Below, in pieces: positions 25,917-34,203 of a DNA stretch of 64,000 nt (position 1 is its first letter; each line of letters begins with the position of its first letter). Origin of the DNA: Martelella radicis (lineage in GTDB: Bacteria > Pseudomonadota > Alphaproteobacteria > Rhizobiales > Rhizobiaceae). Location of the stretch: NCBI RefSeq assembly GCF_014196625.1, contig NZ_JACIDZ010000011.1, positions 120,848 to 184,847 of the forward strand, read 5' to 3'. A program made the translations under genes and the position numbers. The notes beneath the pieces were generated by a model. The model was not told the DNA's origin, did not search any database, and saw nothing but the letters and a program-made list of their open reading frames with translations.

Positions 25917-26807
25917 TCAGTTTTCGAAGCGAAGGCCGAACTGTTCGACCAAAGCCTTCATTTCGGCGTCGCGCTCGGCAGGGAGCGGTAGGCGCGGCGG
26001 CCGGGGCGGGCCGGCCTGAAAGCCCATATGGGTGAGCAGAGACTTGGACCCGGCGACATAGGCCTGACCGCCAACCGCGTTGATGATCGGCAGCCATTTG
26101 AGATAGAGCGCACGCGCCTCGTCATATTTCATCTCGTCTGCCACCAGTTCGAAGATCCGCGCCATCGGGCCGGGCGCGACATTGGAGGCGACCGCGACCC
26201 AGCCTTTCGCACCCATGACGAAGGATTCGTAGCCCATGATACCGCCGAAAACGGTCATGTTGTCGCCGACACCGAGAATGATATCGCGAACGCGGAAGAT
26301 TTCGAGCGTCGATTCCTTGATGTAGTCGCACCCGTCGATCTCGGCGATGCGAGCGACGATGTCCGGCTTCAAATCGACATTGGCTGTTGCCGGATTGTTG
26401 TAGACCATGACCGGAATGTCGATCGCTCCGGCGATCTGACGGTAGTGTTCGACCAGCTCGTCATCGGTGGGGGTCGAGTAGAAGGGCGGGATCACCATCA
26501 CCCCGTCCGCGCCCATGGCTTCGGCCTCGCGGCTGAGGCGCACGGCCTCGCGGGTATCTTCCGCGCCGGTGCCGATGAGGACGGGGACGCGACCGGCCGC
26601 TGTCTCGATCACGGTGCGGGCAACGCTGTCGCGCTCCTCCTGGCTCAGCGACAGGAATTCGCCGGTGGAGCCGAGCGGGATGAGCCCGTGTATGCCCTGA
26701 TTGATCTGCCAGTCGGTAAAGCGCGCCAGCGCATCGAGATCGACGGCGCCGTCATCGGCGAGCGGCGTGATCATCACGGTAAAGACGCCGCGGAAAGTCT
26801 TGGTCAT
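25917..26807 (-). CDS. Dihydrodipicolinate synthase family protein
   Basis: 296 residues of the class I aldolase DHDPS/NAL family. GSTGEF is present near 47, the tyrosine motif reads VMVYNNP (about 137), and the Schiff-base lysine is in DYIKEST (about 164). Members include N-acetylneuraminate lyase, KDG aldolase and 1-pyrroline-4-hydroxy-2-carboxylate deaminase. Next to a fused D-hydroxyproline-dehydrogenase-like enzyme, the deaminase role is the most attractive, but no hydroxyproline epimerase is visible here. It lies 17 bases after the permease and 4 bases before the GTG of the fusion. Confidence 0.87.
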   Translation of the reverse strand: MTKTFRGVFTVMITPLADDGAVDLDALARFTDWQINQGIHGLIPLGSTGEFLSLSQEERDSVARTVIETAAGRVPVLIGTGAEDTREAVRLSREAEAMGADGVMVIPPFYSTPTDDELVEHYRQIAGAIDIPVMVYNNPATANVDLKPDIVARIAEIDGCDYIKESTLEIFRVRDIILGVGDNMTVFGGIMGYESFVMGAKGWVAVASNVAPGPMARIFELVADEMKYDEARALYLKWLPIINAVGGQAYVAGSKSLLTHMGFQAGPPRPPRLPLPAERDAEMKALVEQFGLRFEN

Positions 26808-26824
26808 GTCAGTGGTCCTGTCAT

Positions 26825-27517
26825 TCAGCGCTTCTCAGAGAGCGTCAACCGCTGGTCCGACTGGCCGAAATGCCGTTCGATGCGAACCTGGATAAGATCC
26901 CAGAGCGTTGTCAGTAAGAGATAATAAATTGCCGCGACGGCGAAGAGTTCGAGCACCATGAACTTCTCCTGGATCAGGATTTGCGTGCGGCGCAGGAGCT
27001 CCTCCATCGAGATGACGGAGGTGACGGACGTGGTTTTCAACAGCCCGTTCACGGAATTGCCGAGCGGGGGGATGATGATGCGGAAGGCCTGCGGCATGAT
27101 GATCTTGCGCATGATCTGCCGCTCCGACATGCCGAGCGCCCTGCCGGCGCGCGACTGGCCTTCGGAGACCGCCTCAATGCCGGAGCGAATGATTTCCGCG
27201 AGATAGGCCGCCTCGTTCAGCGAGAGGCCGAGGAGGGCGGCTTCGGTCACCGAAAAACGGATGCCGATCACCGGCAGCGCCGTGTAGATGACGATGAGCT
27301 GCACCAGAAGCGGGGTTCCGCGGAAGAGCCAGATATAGGCTTTTGCGATCATCTTGATCACGCGGATCTTCGAGCGGCGCATCATGGCGATGCCGAAGCC
27401 GAGGATGAGGCCCGCGACCAGCGAGACTGCCGTCAGCCAGATCGTGGTGACCACGCCGCCCATCAGGAAGGGATTGAAAAGATAGTCGAAGAAGCCCGGC
27501 CAGTTCCAAAGCGACAT
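26825..27517 (-). CDS. Amino-acid ABC transporter permease
   Basis: 230 residues with about five membrane helices, HisM/GlnP family. The first helix is VVTTIWLTAVSLVAGLILGF, and the ATPase-contact loop reads EAVSEGQSRAGRALGMS near residue 125. Only one permease gene is present, so the transporter would use a homodimer. It lies between the binding protein (about 74 bases) and the DHDPS-family gene. It is the only permease for both family 3 binding proteins in this region. Confidence 0.92.
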   Translation of the reverse strand: MSLWNWPGFFDYLFNPFLMGGVVTTIWLTAVSLVAGLILGFGIAMMRRSKIRVIKMIAKAYIWLFRGTPLLVQLIVIYTALPVIGIRFSVTEAALLGLSLNEAAYLAEIIRSGIEAVSEGQSRAGRALGMSERQIMRKIIMPQAFRIIIPPLGNSVNGLLKTTSVTSVISMEELLRRTQILIQEKFMVLELFAVAAIYYLLLTTLWDLIQVRIERHFGQSDQRLTLSEKR

Positions 27518-27591
27518 TTAAGGAAACTCCGTTGGAAACGGACGCAGCCGAATGGCCGCGTCCGCGTTTCATGCATGCGAACGGGGCGTGA

Positions 27592-28428
27592 TCAGCGACC
27601 GGGGCCCATGACGGAATAGTCGCCATCGACCATCGGCAGGCCGTATTCTTCGAAAAGCGCGCCGAGCGTGCCATCCGCCTTCATTTCGACGAGAGTCTCG
27701 GAAACGGCATCGGCGAGCGCCGGGCTCTTCATCGCAACGGCAACCGGAGCGGGGTAAAGGCCGCTGAGCGCTGTCTTGAAGTCGCCGCGCGTGTCATATT
27801 CCTTGGCCACGGCATCGATCGAGACCACGCCGTCGACCTGGCCGGCGCGCAGCGCCTGGAAGGCCATGGCGAAATTGTCGAAGGTGCGGATGTCGATGCC
27901 GTCCAGGTTTTCCCCCTTAAGCTCTTCATCCATCAGACGCAGCTTGCTTTCCTCGAAACCGCCGATCTCGACGCCGATGGTCATGCCGTCGAGGTCTTCC
28001 TTGGTGGCGTATGTGGTTTCGTTGTCTGGTGCGACGGAAATGCTGATTGCCTGATTTTCATAAGGGATCATCTGCATCAGGCCGGCGCGTTCCTCGGTGT
28101 AGAAGATGCCGGTGTTGATCAGGTCCCAGCGGCCGGACTGGAGGCCCGGGATCATCGCGGAAAATTCGATGCGGATATATTCCGGTTCAAGGCAAAGGCG
28201 CTTGGCGATTTCCTTGCCAAGTTCGATGCGCATGCCCTGGAGGTCGCCGTTGGAATCGACGAACTGCAGCGGCGGCAGCGTCGGGTTGGTGGACATGACC
28301 AGCGTGCCGGGCGTGATCAGTTCGCTGTCTGCGACCTTGGGCGTGCAATCCTGGGCGCTGGCGCTCGCGGCTGCGCCGAGAAGCAGTGCAGCAGAGAGCA
28401 TTTTCATCGAAAGGGTTCTGGACATCAT
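27592..28428 (-). CDS. Amino-acid ABC transporter substrate-binding protein (paralogue B)
   Basis: 278 residues. The signal peptide MKMLSAALLLGAAASASA is cleaved before QDCTPK. The body is a family 3 binding protein: TPGTLVMSTNPTLPPLQFV, GMRIELGKEIAKRLCLEPEYIRIEF, WDLINTGIFYTEERA and FDNFAMAFQALRAGQVDG. It is strongly similar to paralogue A at 19709-20554. It is the first gene of the minus-strand operon running to 21785. An 11-base motif shared with paralogue A lies 62 bases upstream, next to a 14-base palindrome, so regulation is probably common. Confidence 0.92.
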   Translation of the reverse strand: MMSRTLSMKMLSAALLLGAAASASAQDCTPKVADSELITPGTLVMSTNPTLPPLQFVDSNGDLQGMRIELGKEIAKRLCLEPEYIRIEFSAMIPGLQSGRWDLINTGIFYTEERAGLMQMIPYENQAISISVAPDNETTYATKEDLDGMTIGVEIGGFEESKLRLMDEELKGENLDGIDIRTFDNFAMAFQALRAGQVDGVVSIDAVAKEYDTRGDFKTALSGLYPAPVAVAMKSPALADAVSETLVEMKADGTLGALFEEYGLPMVDGDYSVMGPGR

Positions 28429-28473
28429 GTTCTACCTCTGGAGTTTTGTTGCCATCGCTTGATTATGTGTTCA

Positions 28474-28500
28474 AGTGGGATCCCACTATAGTGCACAAAT
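28474..28500. promoter_or_regulatory. Palindrome and shared motif upstream of binding protein B
   Basis: AGTGGGATCCCACT at 28474-28487 is a perfect 14-base palindrome. It is followed at 28490-28500 by AGTGCACAAAT, identical to 20646-20656. Both lie between the GntR gene and the binding-protein start, as expected for a repressor site. Confidence 0.55.
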
Positions 28501-28536
28501 CGGTTCGTAATGCAAGCTCCCTTCGCCCCGACGCAT

Positions 28537-29184
28537 TCAGTAGTTTCTGAGAACGCCCTCGCGCACCATTTCCAGATGGCGCACCATTGCCTGGCGTGTG
28601 CCTTCCGGCTCTGCGGCGGCAAGCGCGTCAAGGATCGCGCGGTGTTCGGCCACGCCGGGCTTCGATCTGACCGACTTTGCCTGTCGCTCGAAAATGGTGG
28701 TGTAGCGCCGCATGTCGGCGATGGTTGCCTCCATGAAACCATTGCCGCATTGGCGGGCGATGGTCAGATGCAGCCCATCATCGAAATGCCAGACATCTTC
28801 CGGATCCGGGTCGCGCGCGCGGTCAATCGCGTCAAGTTCTTCCGAAAGGGCGGCAAGCGCATCCGCGTTGATATTCCCGCAGGCCTGATAGGCGGCACTC
28901 GGCTCCAGCAGCATGCGCATGGCCAGGCTGTCGAGATATTCCTTGAGCGTGACGACCCGGACGGCGAGAAGGCCCTTGCCGGTGCGCACGAGAAGCCCTT
29001 CGCCCTCAAGCCGGCTGATGGCGTGGCGCATCGGCGAGCGTGACACGGAGTGCTCGGTTGCCAGACGGCGCTGCTGGATCACCGTGCCGCCGGCAAGCCG
29101 CGCCGAGACGATCTCGGCGAGCAATGCGCGATAGGCCTCCTCGGCGAGGCTCGTTTCGGGCGGGTCCTGATTGTCGTCGAGCAT
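28537..29184 (-). CDS. GntR family regulator, FCD-type (2 of 3 related)
   Basis: 215 residues. The winged helix has RRLATEHSVSRSPMRHAISRLEGEG (about 35-60). The FCD domain has D-x3-H in FDDGLHLTIA, H in AEHRAIL and H in MVRHLEM, so the metal site is intact. It lies upstream of the binding-protein-B operon on the same strand, separated by a palindromic site, and is divergent from another GntR gene. It is the likely repressor of the fused-dehydrogenase operon. Effector unknown, probably the imported amino or imino acid. Confidence 0.9.
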   Translation of the reverse strand: MLDDNQDPPETSLAEEAYRALLAEIVSARLAGGTVIQQRRLATEHSVSRSPMRHAISRLEGEGLLVRTGKGLLAVRVVTLKEYLDSLAMRMLLEPSAAYQACGNINADALAALSEELDAIDRARDPDPEDVWHFDDGLHLTIARQCGNGFMEATIADMRRYTTIFERQAKSVRSKPGVAEHRAILDALAAAEPEGTRQAMVRHLEMVREGVLRNY

Positions 29185-29298
29185 CGGCCGAATATGTCCT
29201 TTGGTAAAATATGAAGATTATGCAACATATGTGATTCTTGAAAGACGCCGTGCGGCTCTGTTCGAAGACGCGCACAATCTGTTTCCGGGAATAGACCT

Positions 29299-29982
29299 TT
29301 GACTGGCTCTGTCGCACATCAAAAAACGAAACTTTCCGGGGGTGGTCAGCACAACCTCGCCTCTCTGACCTACAGGGCCGTCTCCGACATGATCCGCCAC
29401 AGGCGCTTGCGTGGCGGCTCGGTCATCGTCGAGGCAAAGCTTGCCGAAGCGCTCGGCATTTCCCGCACGCCGCTTCGCGAGGCGCTGCAGCGGCTCGAGG
29501 GCGAGGGGCTGGTGCTGAAGGGAAACGGCCGCAACTACGTGGTGCGTCAGGTCGACATCGGCGAATATCTGCAGAGCCTGAAGCTGAGGCTGCTGATCGA
29601 GCCGGAGGCGGCCGTCCTGGCCGTGCCGGCGATCCCCCGCGCGAAGCTGATCGAGGTGCGCCGAGAGATCCAGGAACTCCTCGAGGCAAGCACTTACCAT
29701 ACGGACGAACACTGGTTTTCCGACGACAATCTGCACAACATGATCATCGACCACTGCGGCAATGCGGTCATGGCCAAGGTTCTGCGCGAATTGCGGGCGA
29801 CGACGCGGCTGTTCGAGATCGACCAATTGAAAGACCGGCTCAGGCCGGATTCGACCGAGCATCTGGAAATCATCGAGGCGATCGAGAAGGAAGACCTTGC
29901 GGCAACGCGCCAGTCGGTCGTCAATCACATTCAAAGCCTTATCGATTTCGCCCGCAAGAACCTTGTTCTCGGCGTGGGGTAA
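29299..29982 (+). CDS. GntR family regulator, FCD-type (3 of 3 related)
   Basis: About 227 residues from a TTG start with no strong ribosome site; the true start may be a little downstream. The DNA-binding part has KLAEALGISRTPLREALQRLEGEG. The FCD metal site is D-x3-H in DDNLHNMI, H in TEHLEII and H in VVNHIQS. It is most similar within this window to the regulator at 16682-17377. It is divergent from the GntR gene at 28537 and convergent with the FGGY kinase gene. Three such regulators frame the amino-acid region. Confidence 0.86.
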   Translation: MTGSVAHQKTKLSGGGQHNLASLTYRAVSDMIRHRRLRGGSVIVEAKLAEALGISRTPLREALQRLEGEGLVLKGNGRNYVVRQVDIGEYLQSLKLRLLIEPEAAVLAVPAIPRAKLIEVRREIQELLEASTYHTDEHWFSDDNLHNMIIDHCGNAVMAKVLRELRATTRLFEIDQLKDRLRPDSTEHLEIIEAIEKEDLAATRQSVVNHIQSLIDFARKNLVLGVG

Positions 29983-29995
29983 GGCAGCCCACGCC
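29971..29995. terminator. Hairpin between convergent genes
   Basis: GGCGTGGG (29971-29978) pairs with CCCACGCC (29988-29995) around a 9-base loop spanning the end of the GntR gene and ending one base before the kinase stop codon. There is no T-run; a bidirectional stop signal is possible. Confidence 0.4.
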
Positions 29996-31483
29996 TCAGC
30001 CATGCGGCTGATAAAGTGCGCGGAAGCGGGCATAGGCCTCGTCGTAGACCACCTTGTTTGCAGCATCCGGCGTGATCGTTGGTCCCTGGCCGACAAAGGC
30101 GGACACGCCCGCCCAGTCATCGACAAGGCCCGCCCCCATCGCCGCCGTCCAGGCAACGCCGAGGCAGGAGCCCGGATGACCGGTGAGGCACTGCACCGGC
30201 TGCTGCAACACGTCGGCCACGATCTGCATCCAGATCACGCTCTGCGCACCGCCATCGGAGACCAGAAACCGCGTGGTCTCAAGCCCCATATCATTCAGCA
30301 CATCGATATGGTGCCTGAGCGCATAGGCATAGGATTCCAGCAGCGCCCTCCAGAGATGGCCGATATCGTGCGACAGTGTGAGGCCGGAGATCAGCCCGCG
30401 CGCATCGGGATCGTGGATCGGCGTCTTCTCGCCCAGGAGATAAGGCAGGATAACCACGCCTTCAGCGCCTGCCGGTCGGTTCCCGGCCAACCGGTCAAGG
30501 TAGCGATAAACCGAAATGCCTTCCGCTTCGGCGGCAAGCTGCTCCTTGCCGGCAAAATTGGCGATGAACCAGTTGAGCGCCGAGCCGCCGGTCGACATGC
30601 AGCCATTCGGCATGAAAAGACCGGGGATCAGGTGATAGTCGAGGAACAGACGCGGGTCGGGGCGCACCTTGTCGGTCGCCGTCAGGATATCGACCGCGCC
30701 GCCGAATTTTAAGAGAACATCGCCGGCCTCCTGCACGCCCGCGCCGAAGGCGGAAGCCACCATGTCGGCCGCGCCGCCGACAACCGGCGTGCCGGCCTTA
30801 AGCCCGGTGAGGTTTGCTGCCTCCTCGGTCAACCCGCCGAGCACTTCATGCGAGGCGATCTTCGGCGGGATGGCGCCTGCCGGAAGGTGTGCCCAGCCGA
30901 TCAGGTCGTCATCGAGTTCGCCGCGTGAAACATCGACGAAGCCCGCTTCCAGCGCCCAGTTCTGCTCCACCGCGCGCTTGCCGGTGAGCTTGAAATTGAT
31001 GAAGTCGTAGGAGCCTAAAACCGTGGCAATGCGGGAGAAAACCTCCGGTTCGTGCTTTTCGATCCAGCGCAGTTTGGCGGTAACGAGCTGCTGGTTGATT
31101 CCGTTGCCGGCCCTGGCGATGAACGCGGCTTCGTCGCGCTCCTTGCGCATGGCCTCCACCTCGCGCCCCGAACGGCCATCGCTCTGCTGGATGGAGGGGC
31201 GGAGCACCTTGCCTTCCTCGTCGAGAAGCACCACGGCCGGCAACATGCCGGTGACGCCGACAGCGCCGATATCGGCGGGTTCCGTTCGCTCTATCGCCAG
31301 AAGCTCGCGCGTGATCGCCTGCACATTTTCCCACCACTGAGCGGGGTCTTCCTCCGCCCAGCCGTGATGCGGCGAGGAAAGCGTGACCGGACGGCTCGCA
31401 AGACCCACGACCCGGTCAGGCAGTTCGATCAGAATGCCGATCGTGGATGTCGTCCCGATATCGAGACCGATCACATAAGCCAT
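29996..31483 (-). CDS. FGGY family carbohydrate kinase
   Basis: 495 residues, the normal FGGY length. The N-terminal phosphate-binding strand is VIGLDIGTTSTIGILIE. Further FGGY features are GVTGMLPAVVLLDEEG, QQSDGRSGREV, GGAADMVASAFGAGV and the C-terminal motif FLVSDGGAQSVIWMQIVADVLQQPV. These enzymes phosphorylate a hydroxyl of pentoses, pentuloses, polyols or gluconate with ATP. It lies 20 bases after the BtpA/SgcQ gene and belongs to a DeoR-regulated group. The sugar cannot be fixed from sequence; xylulose- or gluconate-like substrates are options. Confidence 0.9.
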   Translation of the reverse strand: MAYVIGLDIGTTSTIGILIELPDRVVGLASRPVTLSSPHHGWAEEDPAQWWENVQAITRELLAIERTEPADIGAVGVTGMLPAVVLLDEEGKVLRPSIQQSDGRSGREVEAMRKERDEAAFIARAGNGINQQLVTAKLRWIEKHEPEVFSRIATVLGSYDFINFKLTGKRAVEQNWALEAGFVDVSRGELDDDLIGWAHLPAGAIPPKIASHEVLGGLTEEAANLTGLKAGTPVVGGAADMVASAFGAGVQEAGDVLLKFGGAVDILTATDKVRPDPRLFLDYHLIPGLFMPNGCMSTGGSALNWFIANFAGKEQLAAEAEGISVYRYLDRLAGNRPAGAEGVVILPYLLGEKTPIHDPDARGLISGLTLSHDIGHLWRALLESYAYALRHHIDVLNDMGLETTRFLVSDGGAQSVIWMQIVADVLQQPVQCLTGHPGSCLGVAWTAAMGAGLVDDWAGVSAFVGQGPTITPDAANKVVYDEAYARFRALYQPHG

Positions 31484-31503
31484 GCGGGGCCTCCGGGCGC
31501 GGA

Positions 31504-32304
31504 TCAGCGCAGCGTTGCGACCTTGTCCATGAAGCGGCTGACGCGATCCTGATCGACCGGGTTCCAGGTGTCGCCGTCAACCTTGAAATGCGTGCCGATG
31601 ATGCAGCCGTCGGCCACCGACATGACGTCGGTGACATTGTCGATATTGACGCCGGTATTGGCAAAGACCGGCACCTCCTCGATCGCCTCGCACACCGTCT
31701 TCAGGTCCGACTGGTCGGCTGGCTGACCGGTAATCAGGCCGGAAACCAGAATGGCATCGGCCATGGAGGAGAAGACGGCGCTTTTCGCCCTGAGCGCGAT
31801 CGGACGCTGGTCCAGCGGATGGGCGAATTCGGCGTTGATGTTGAACAGGAGCTTCATGTCCTTGGCGCCGAGATTGGCGCGAAGCCTTGCCGGCGTGGCG
31901 CAATCGGGGGCCCAGACGCCCATGTCGGAGGCGAAGACGCCGGTGAAGATCTCGCGCACGAAGCTTGCGCCGGTGACCGAGCCGATCGCCACGCTTGCTT
32001 CCGGATCCCAGAGATAATTGACGCCGAAGGGCACCTTGATCTCGGGCTTCAGCGCCTGCACCACGGCGGTCATCGCGGCAATGCCCTCGACGGGAGCCTT
32101 CTTCACATAGGGGCGGTCATTCTCGTTGCCGAACATGATTGCGTCGACGCCGCCGGCCTGCAGCTTCTCGATATCGGCGAGAACATCGGCGATCAGCTTG
32201 TCGAGCCCGCCATCCTTGTCATATTGCGGCGAGCCGGGCAGGGCGCCGATATGGGCCATGGCGATGACGGCCTTCTTCTTTGCGCCGAAGAACTCGAAGA
32301 TCAT
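31504..32304 (-). CDS. BtpA/SgcQ family protein
   Basis: 266 residues. The family start AVIAMAHIGALPGSPQYD is clear, followed by LQAGGVDAIMFGNENDRPY, VPFGVNYLWDPEASVAIG, a later ILVSGLITGQPAD and NTGVNIDNV. The fold is a TIM-barrel related to phosphate-binding barrels. BtpA was linked to photosystem I in cyanobacteria, whereas SgcQ homologues sit in sugar operons. Here it lies between DeoR and an FGGY kinase, so a sugar-phosphate role is more likely. No reaction is assigned. Confidence 0.88.
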   Translation of the reverse strand: MIFEFFGAKKKAVIAMAHIGALPGSPQYDKDGGLDKLIADVLADIEKLQAGGVDAIMFGNENDRPYVKKAPVEGIAAMTAVVQALKPEIKVPFGVNYLWDPEASVAIGSVTGASFVREIFTGVFASDMGVWAPDCATPARLRANLGAKDMKLLFNINAEFAHPLDQRPIALRAKSAVFSSMADAILVSGLITGQPADQSDLKTVCEAIEEVPVFANTGVNIDNVTDVMSVADGCIIGTHFKVDGDTWNPVDQDRVSRFMDKVATLR

Positions 32305-32353
32305 TGAAAAACTCCATTCAATAAAACAGTCCGGCGTGACCCGGAAATTGCGG

Positions 32354-33196
32354 TCAGGAGGCCATCTTGCGGGCGGGGCTGGCGATGCGGACCTCGACCT
32401 CGGCCTTCGAAAGCGCCTTGGCGATATCCGCCGGCGGCTCGGCGTCGGTGATCAACACGTCGAACTGCTGGAGATCGGCGACGTGCACGAGCGACATGCA
32501 GGAGAATTTCGACGCATCGCAGAGAACCACCTTGCGGGTCGAGCGGGCGAGGAAAACCCGCTTCATCTCGGCGTCATCAAAGGAATAATCGTAGATGCCC
32601 TGTTCGGTCAGGCCGGAAATGCCGATGAAGGCGATGTCGAACCAGAGTGCCTCGAACTCGGCAATCGCCGACGGGCCGGAGATCGACATCTCGTCGCCGC
32701 GCATGCGCCCGCCCGGAAGGTAGACTTCCGCCAGACCCTCGCCGAGGAAGAAGGCATTGCGCACTGAACTGGTGAAGATCTTGGTGTGCTGGCGGTCCTG
32801 AAGGCGGCGGGCGAGGAGCAACGTCGTGGTGCCGACATCAAGCGCGATCGTGCGGGCGCCGGCGGAAAGCGTTTCGGCTTCCGCAGCGATTGCCTGCTTG
32901 GCAAGGCCGTTCTTTACCGCCCTGAGCTGGAAGGAGGGTTCGCCGGGAAGGGCCGCGGCCGGCGCGGGGGCGGGGTCTGCCGCCTGATCGGAGCGCACGG
33001 CGCCGCCATGGGTGCGGGCAAGCTTGCCTTCCTTTTCCAGTTCGGCAAGGTCGCGACGGATGGTCATCTCGGAAACGTTGAGCTGTCCGGCAACATCGGA
33101 GACCGAAAGCGCACCGAATTCGGCAAGAACATCAAGGATGCGCGCATGGCGCACCTGCGCGAGAACCTTGGTCTTTTCTCCCTGCCCACCCTGCAA
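32354..33196 (-). CDS. DeoR family transcriptional regulator
   Basis: About 280 residues from a TTG at 33194-33196, preferred because AAAGGAA lies 6 bases upstream. The N-terminal helix-turn-helix has RHARILDVLAEFGALSVSDVAGQLNVSEMTIRRDLAELE as its core (only its ends are diagnostic: RHARIL and RRDLAELE). The DeoRC sensor has ALDVGTTTLLLARRL, the phosphate-binding GLTEQGIYDYSFDDAEMKR region and VVLCDASKF. DeoR regulators sense phosphorylated sugars. It heads the BtpA-FGGY operon and is divergent from the SDR gene. An insertion rich in Ala and Pro follows the DNA-binding domain. Confidence 0.88.
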   Translation of the reverse strand: MQGGQGEKTKVLAQVRHARILDVLAEFGALSVSDVAGQLNVSEMTIRRDLAELEKEGKLARTHGGAVRSDQAADPAPAPAAALPGEPSFQLRAVKNGLAKQAIAAEAETLSAGARTIALDVGTTTLLLARRLQDRQHTKIFTSSVRNAFFLGEGLAEVYLPGGRMRGDEMSISGPSAIAEFEALWFDIAFIGISGLTEQGIYDYSFDDAEMKRVFLARSTRKVVLCDASKFSCMSLVHVADLQQFDVLITDAEPPADIAKALSKAEVEVRIASPARKMAS

Positions 33197-33373
33197 GACG
33201 GTTCCTTTCGGTAAGATAAAGGTTGCGGTCGAGCGCCATTCCGGCTGCTGCGACCTGGTCAATTCTGATCTTCATGACTATCAGCAGGTTCGAACAAATT
33301 CAAACATTATTTTCTCTTGTTGTGTATGTTTTTGTTGATATATGATCGAACGAACCAATAAGGGGAACGAAAA
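33197..33373. promoter_or_regulatory. Divergent DeoR / SDR promoter region
   Basis: 177 bases. The right half is AT-rich (TTGTGTATGTTTTTGTTGAT). GGTTCG near 33286 and CGAACC near 33352 form an inverted pair flanking this stretch, a plausible DeoR operator. AAGGGGAACG precedes the SDR start. Confidence 0.4.
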
Positions 33374-34153
33374 ATGACTCACCCGATCTTTCCGGAGCTT
33401 GAGGGCCGCAAGGCGGTCGTCACCGGCGGCGCCGGCGGCATCGGCCGCGCCATTGTCGAGGCGTTGAGACGCCAGAAGGTCAGTGTCGCGCTGTGCGATA
33501 TCGATCCTGATGCGGCCGGAAAGACCGCTGCCGAGACCGGCTCCGTCGCCATCACCATTGATGTGCGCAAGCGCGAGTCAGTCGAGAAAGCCTTCGCGGA
33601 GGCGGAAGAGAAGCTTGGCGGCTTCGACATGCTGTTCGCCAATGCCGGCGTCTCGACCATGCGGCCGGCGCTGGAACTGACGGACGAGGAGTGGGACTTC
33701 AACTTCGACGTCAACACGCGCGGTATCTTCCTGACCAACCAGATCGCGGGCCGTCGGTTCAAGGCCAATGGCAAGGGCGTGATCGTCAACACCGCCTCGC
33801 TTGCCGCCAAGGTCGGCGCGCCGTTTCTCGCGCACTACTCGGCGAGCAAGTTTGCGGTTCTGGGCTGGACCCAGGCGCTGGCGAAGGAGCTTGCCGGCGA
33901 CGGCATCCGCGTCAACGCCGTCTGCCCGGGCCTCGTCAAGACCGCGATGCAGGATCGCGAGGTTGCCTGGGAAGCAGAGCTGCGCGGCATGACGCCGGAT
34001 GAGGTGATCGCCGACTATATTGCCCAGACGCCGCTTGGCCGGCTGGAAACGGCGGAAGACGTCGCCGATGTGGCCGTCTTCCTCGCAAGCAATTCCGCCC
34101 GCTTCATGACCGGACAGGGCGTGAATGTCACCGGCGGCATCTACATGACGTAA
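33374..34153 (+). CDS. SDR family NAD(P)-dependent oxidoreductase
   Basis: 259 residues, classical SDR. Cofactor motif TGGAGGIGRAI, NAGVS near 90, catalytic serine in NTASLAAK, YxxxK in HYSASKFAV, and the C-terminal TGQGVNVTGGIYMT. Members oxidise sugars, polyols or 3-oxoacyl groups. It is divergent from the DeoR-BtpA-kinase operon and 50 bases ahead of an ABC ATPase, so it most likely oxidises a polyol that the FGGY kinase then phosphorylates. That order is inference. Confidence 0.88.
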   Translation: MTHPIFPELEGRKAVVTGGAGGIGRAIVEALRRQKVSVALCDIDPDAAGKTAAETGSVAITIDVRKRESVEKAFAEAEEKLGGFDMLFANAGVSTMRPALELTDEEWDFNFDVNTRGIFLTNQIAGRRFKANGKGVIVNTASLAAKVGAPFLAHYSASKFAVLGWTQALAKELAGDGIRVNAVCPGLVKTAMQDREVAWEAELRGMTPDEVIADYIAQTPLGRLETAEDVADVAVFLASNSARFMTGQGVNVTGGIYMT

Positions 34154-34203
34154 GCCCGCTTTGCGGACAGGCCTGAACTGACGACGAAAGAGCGGGAAAG
34201 CGC

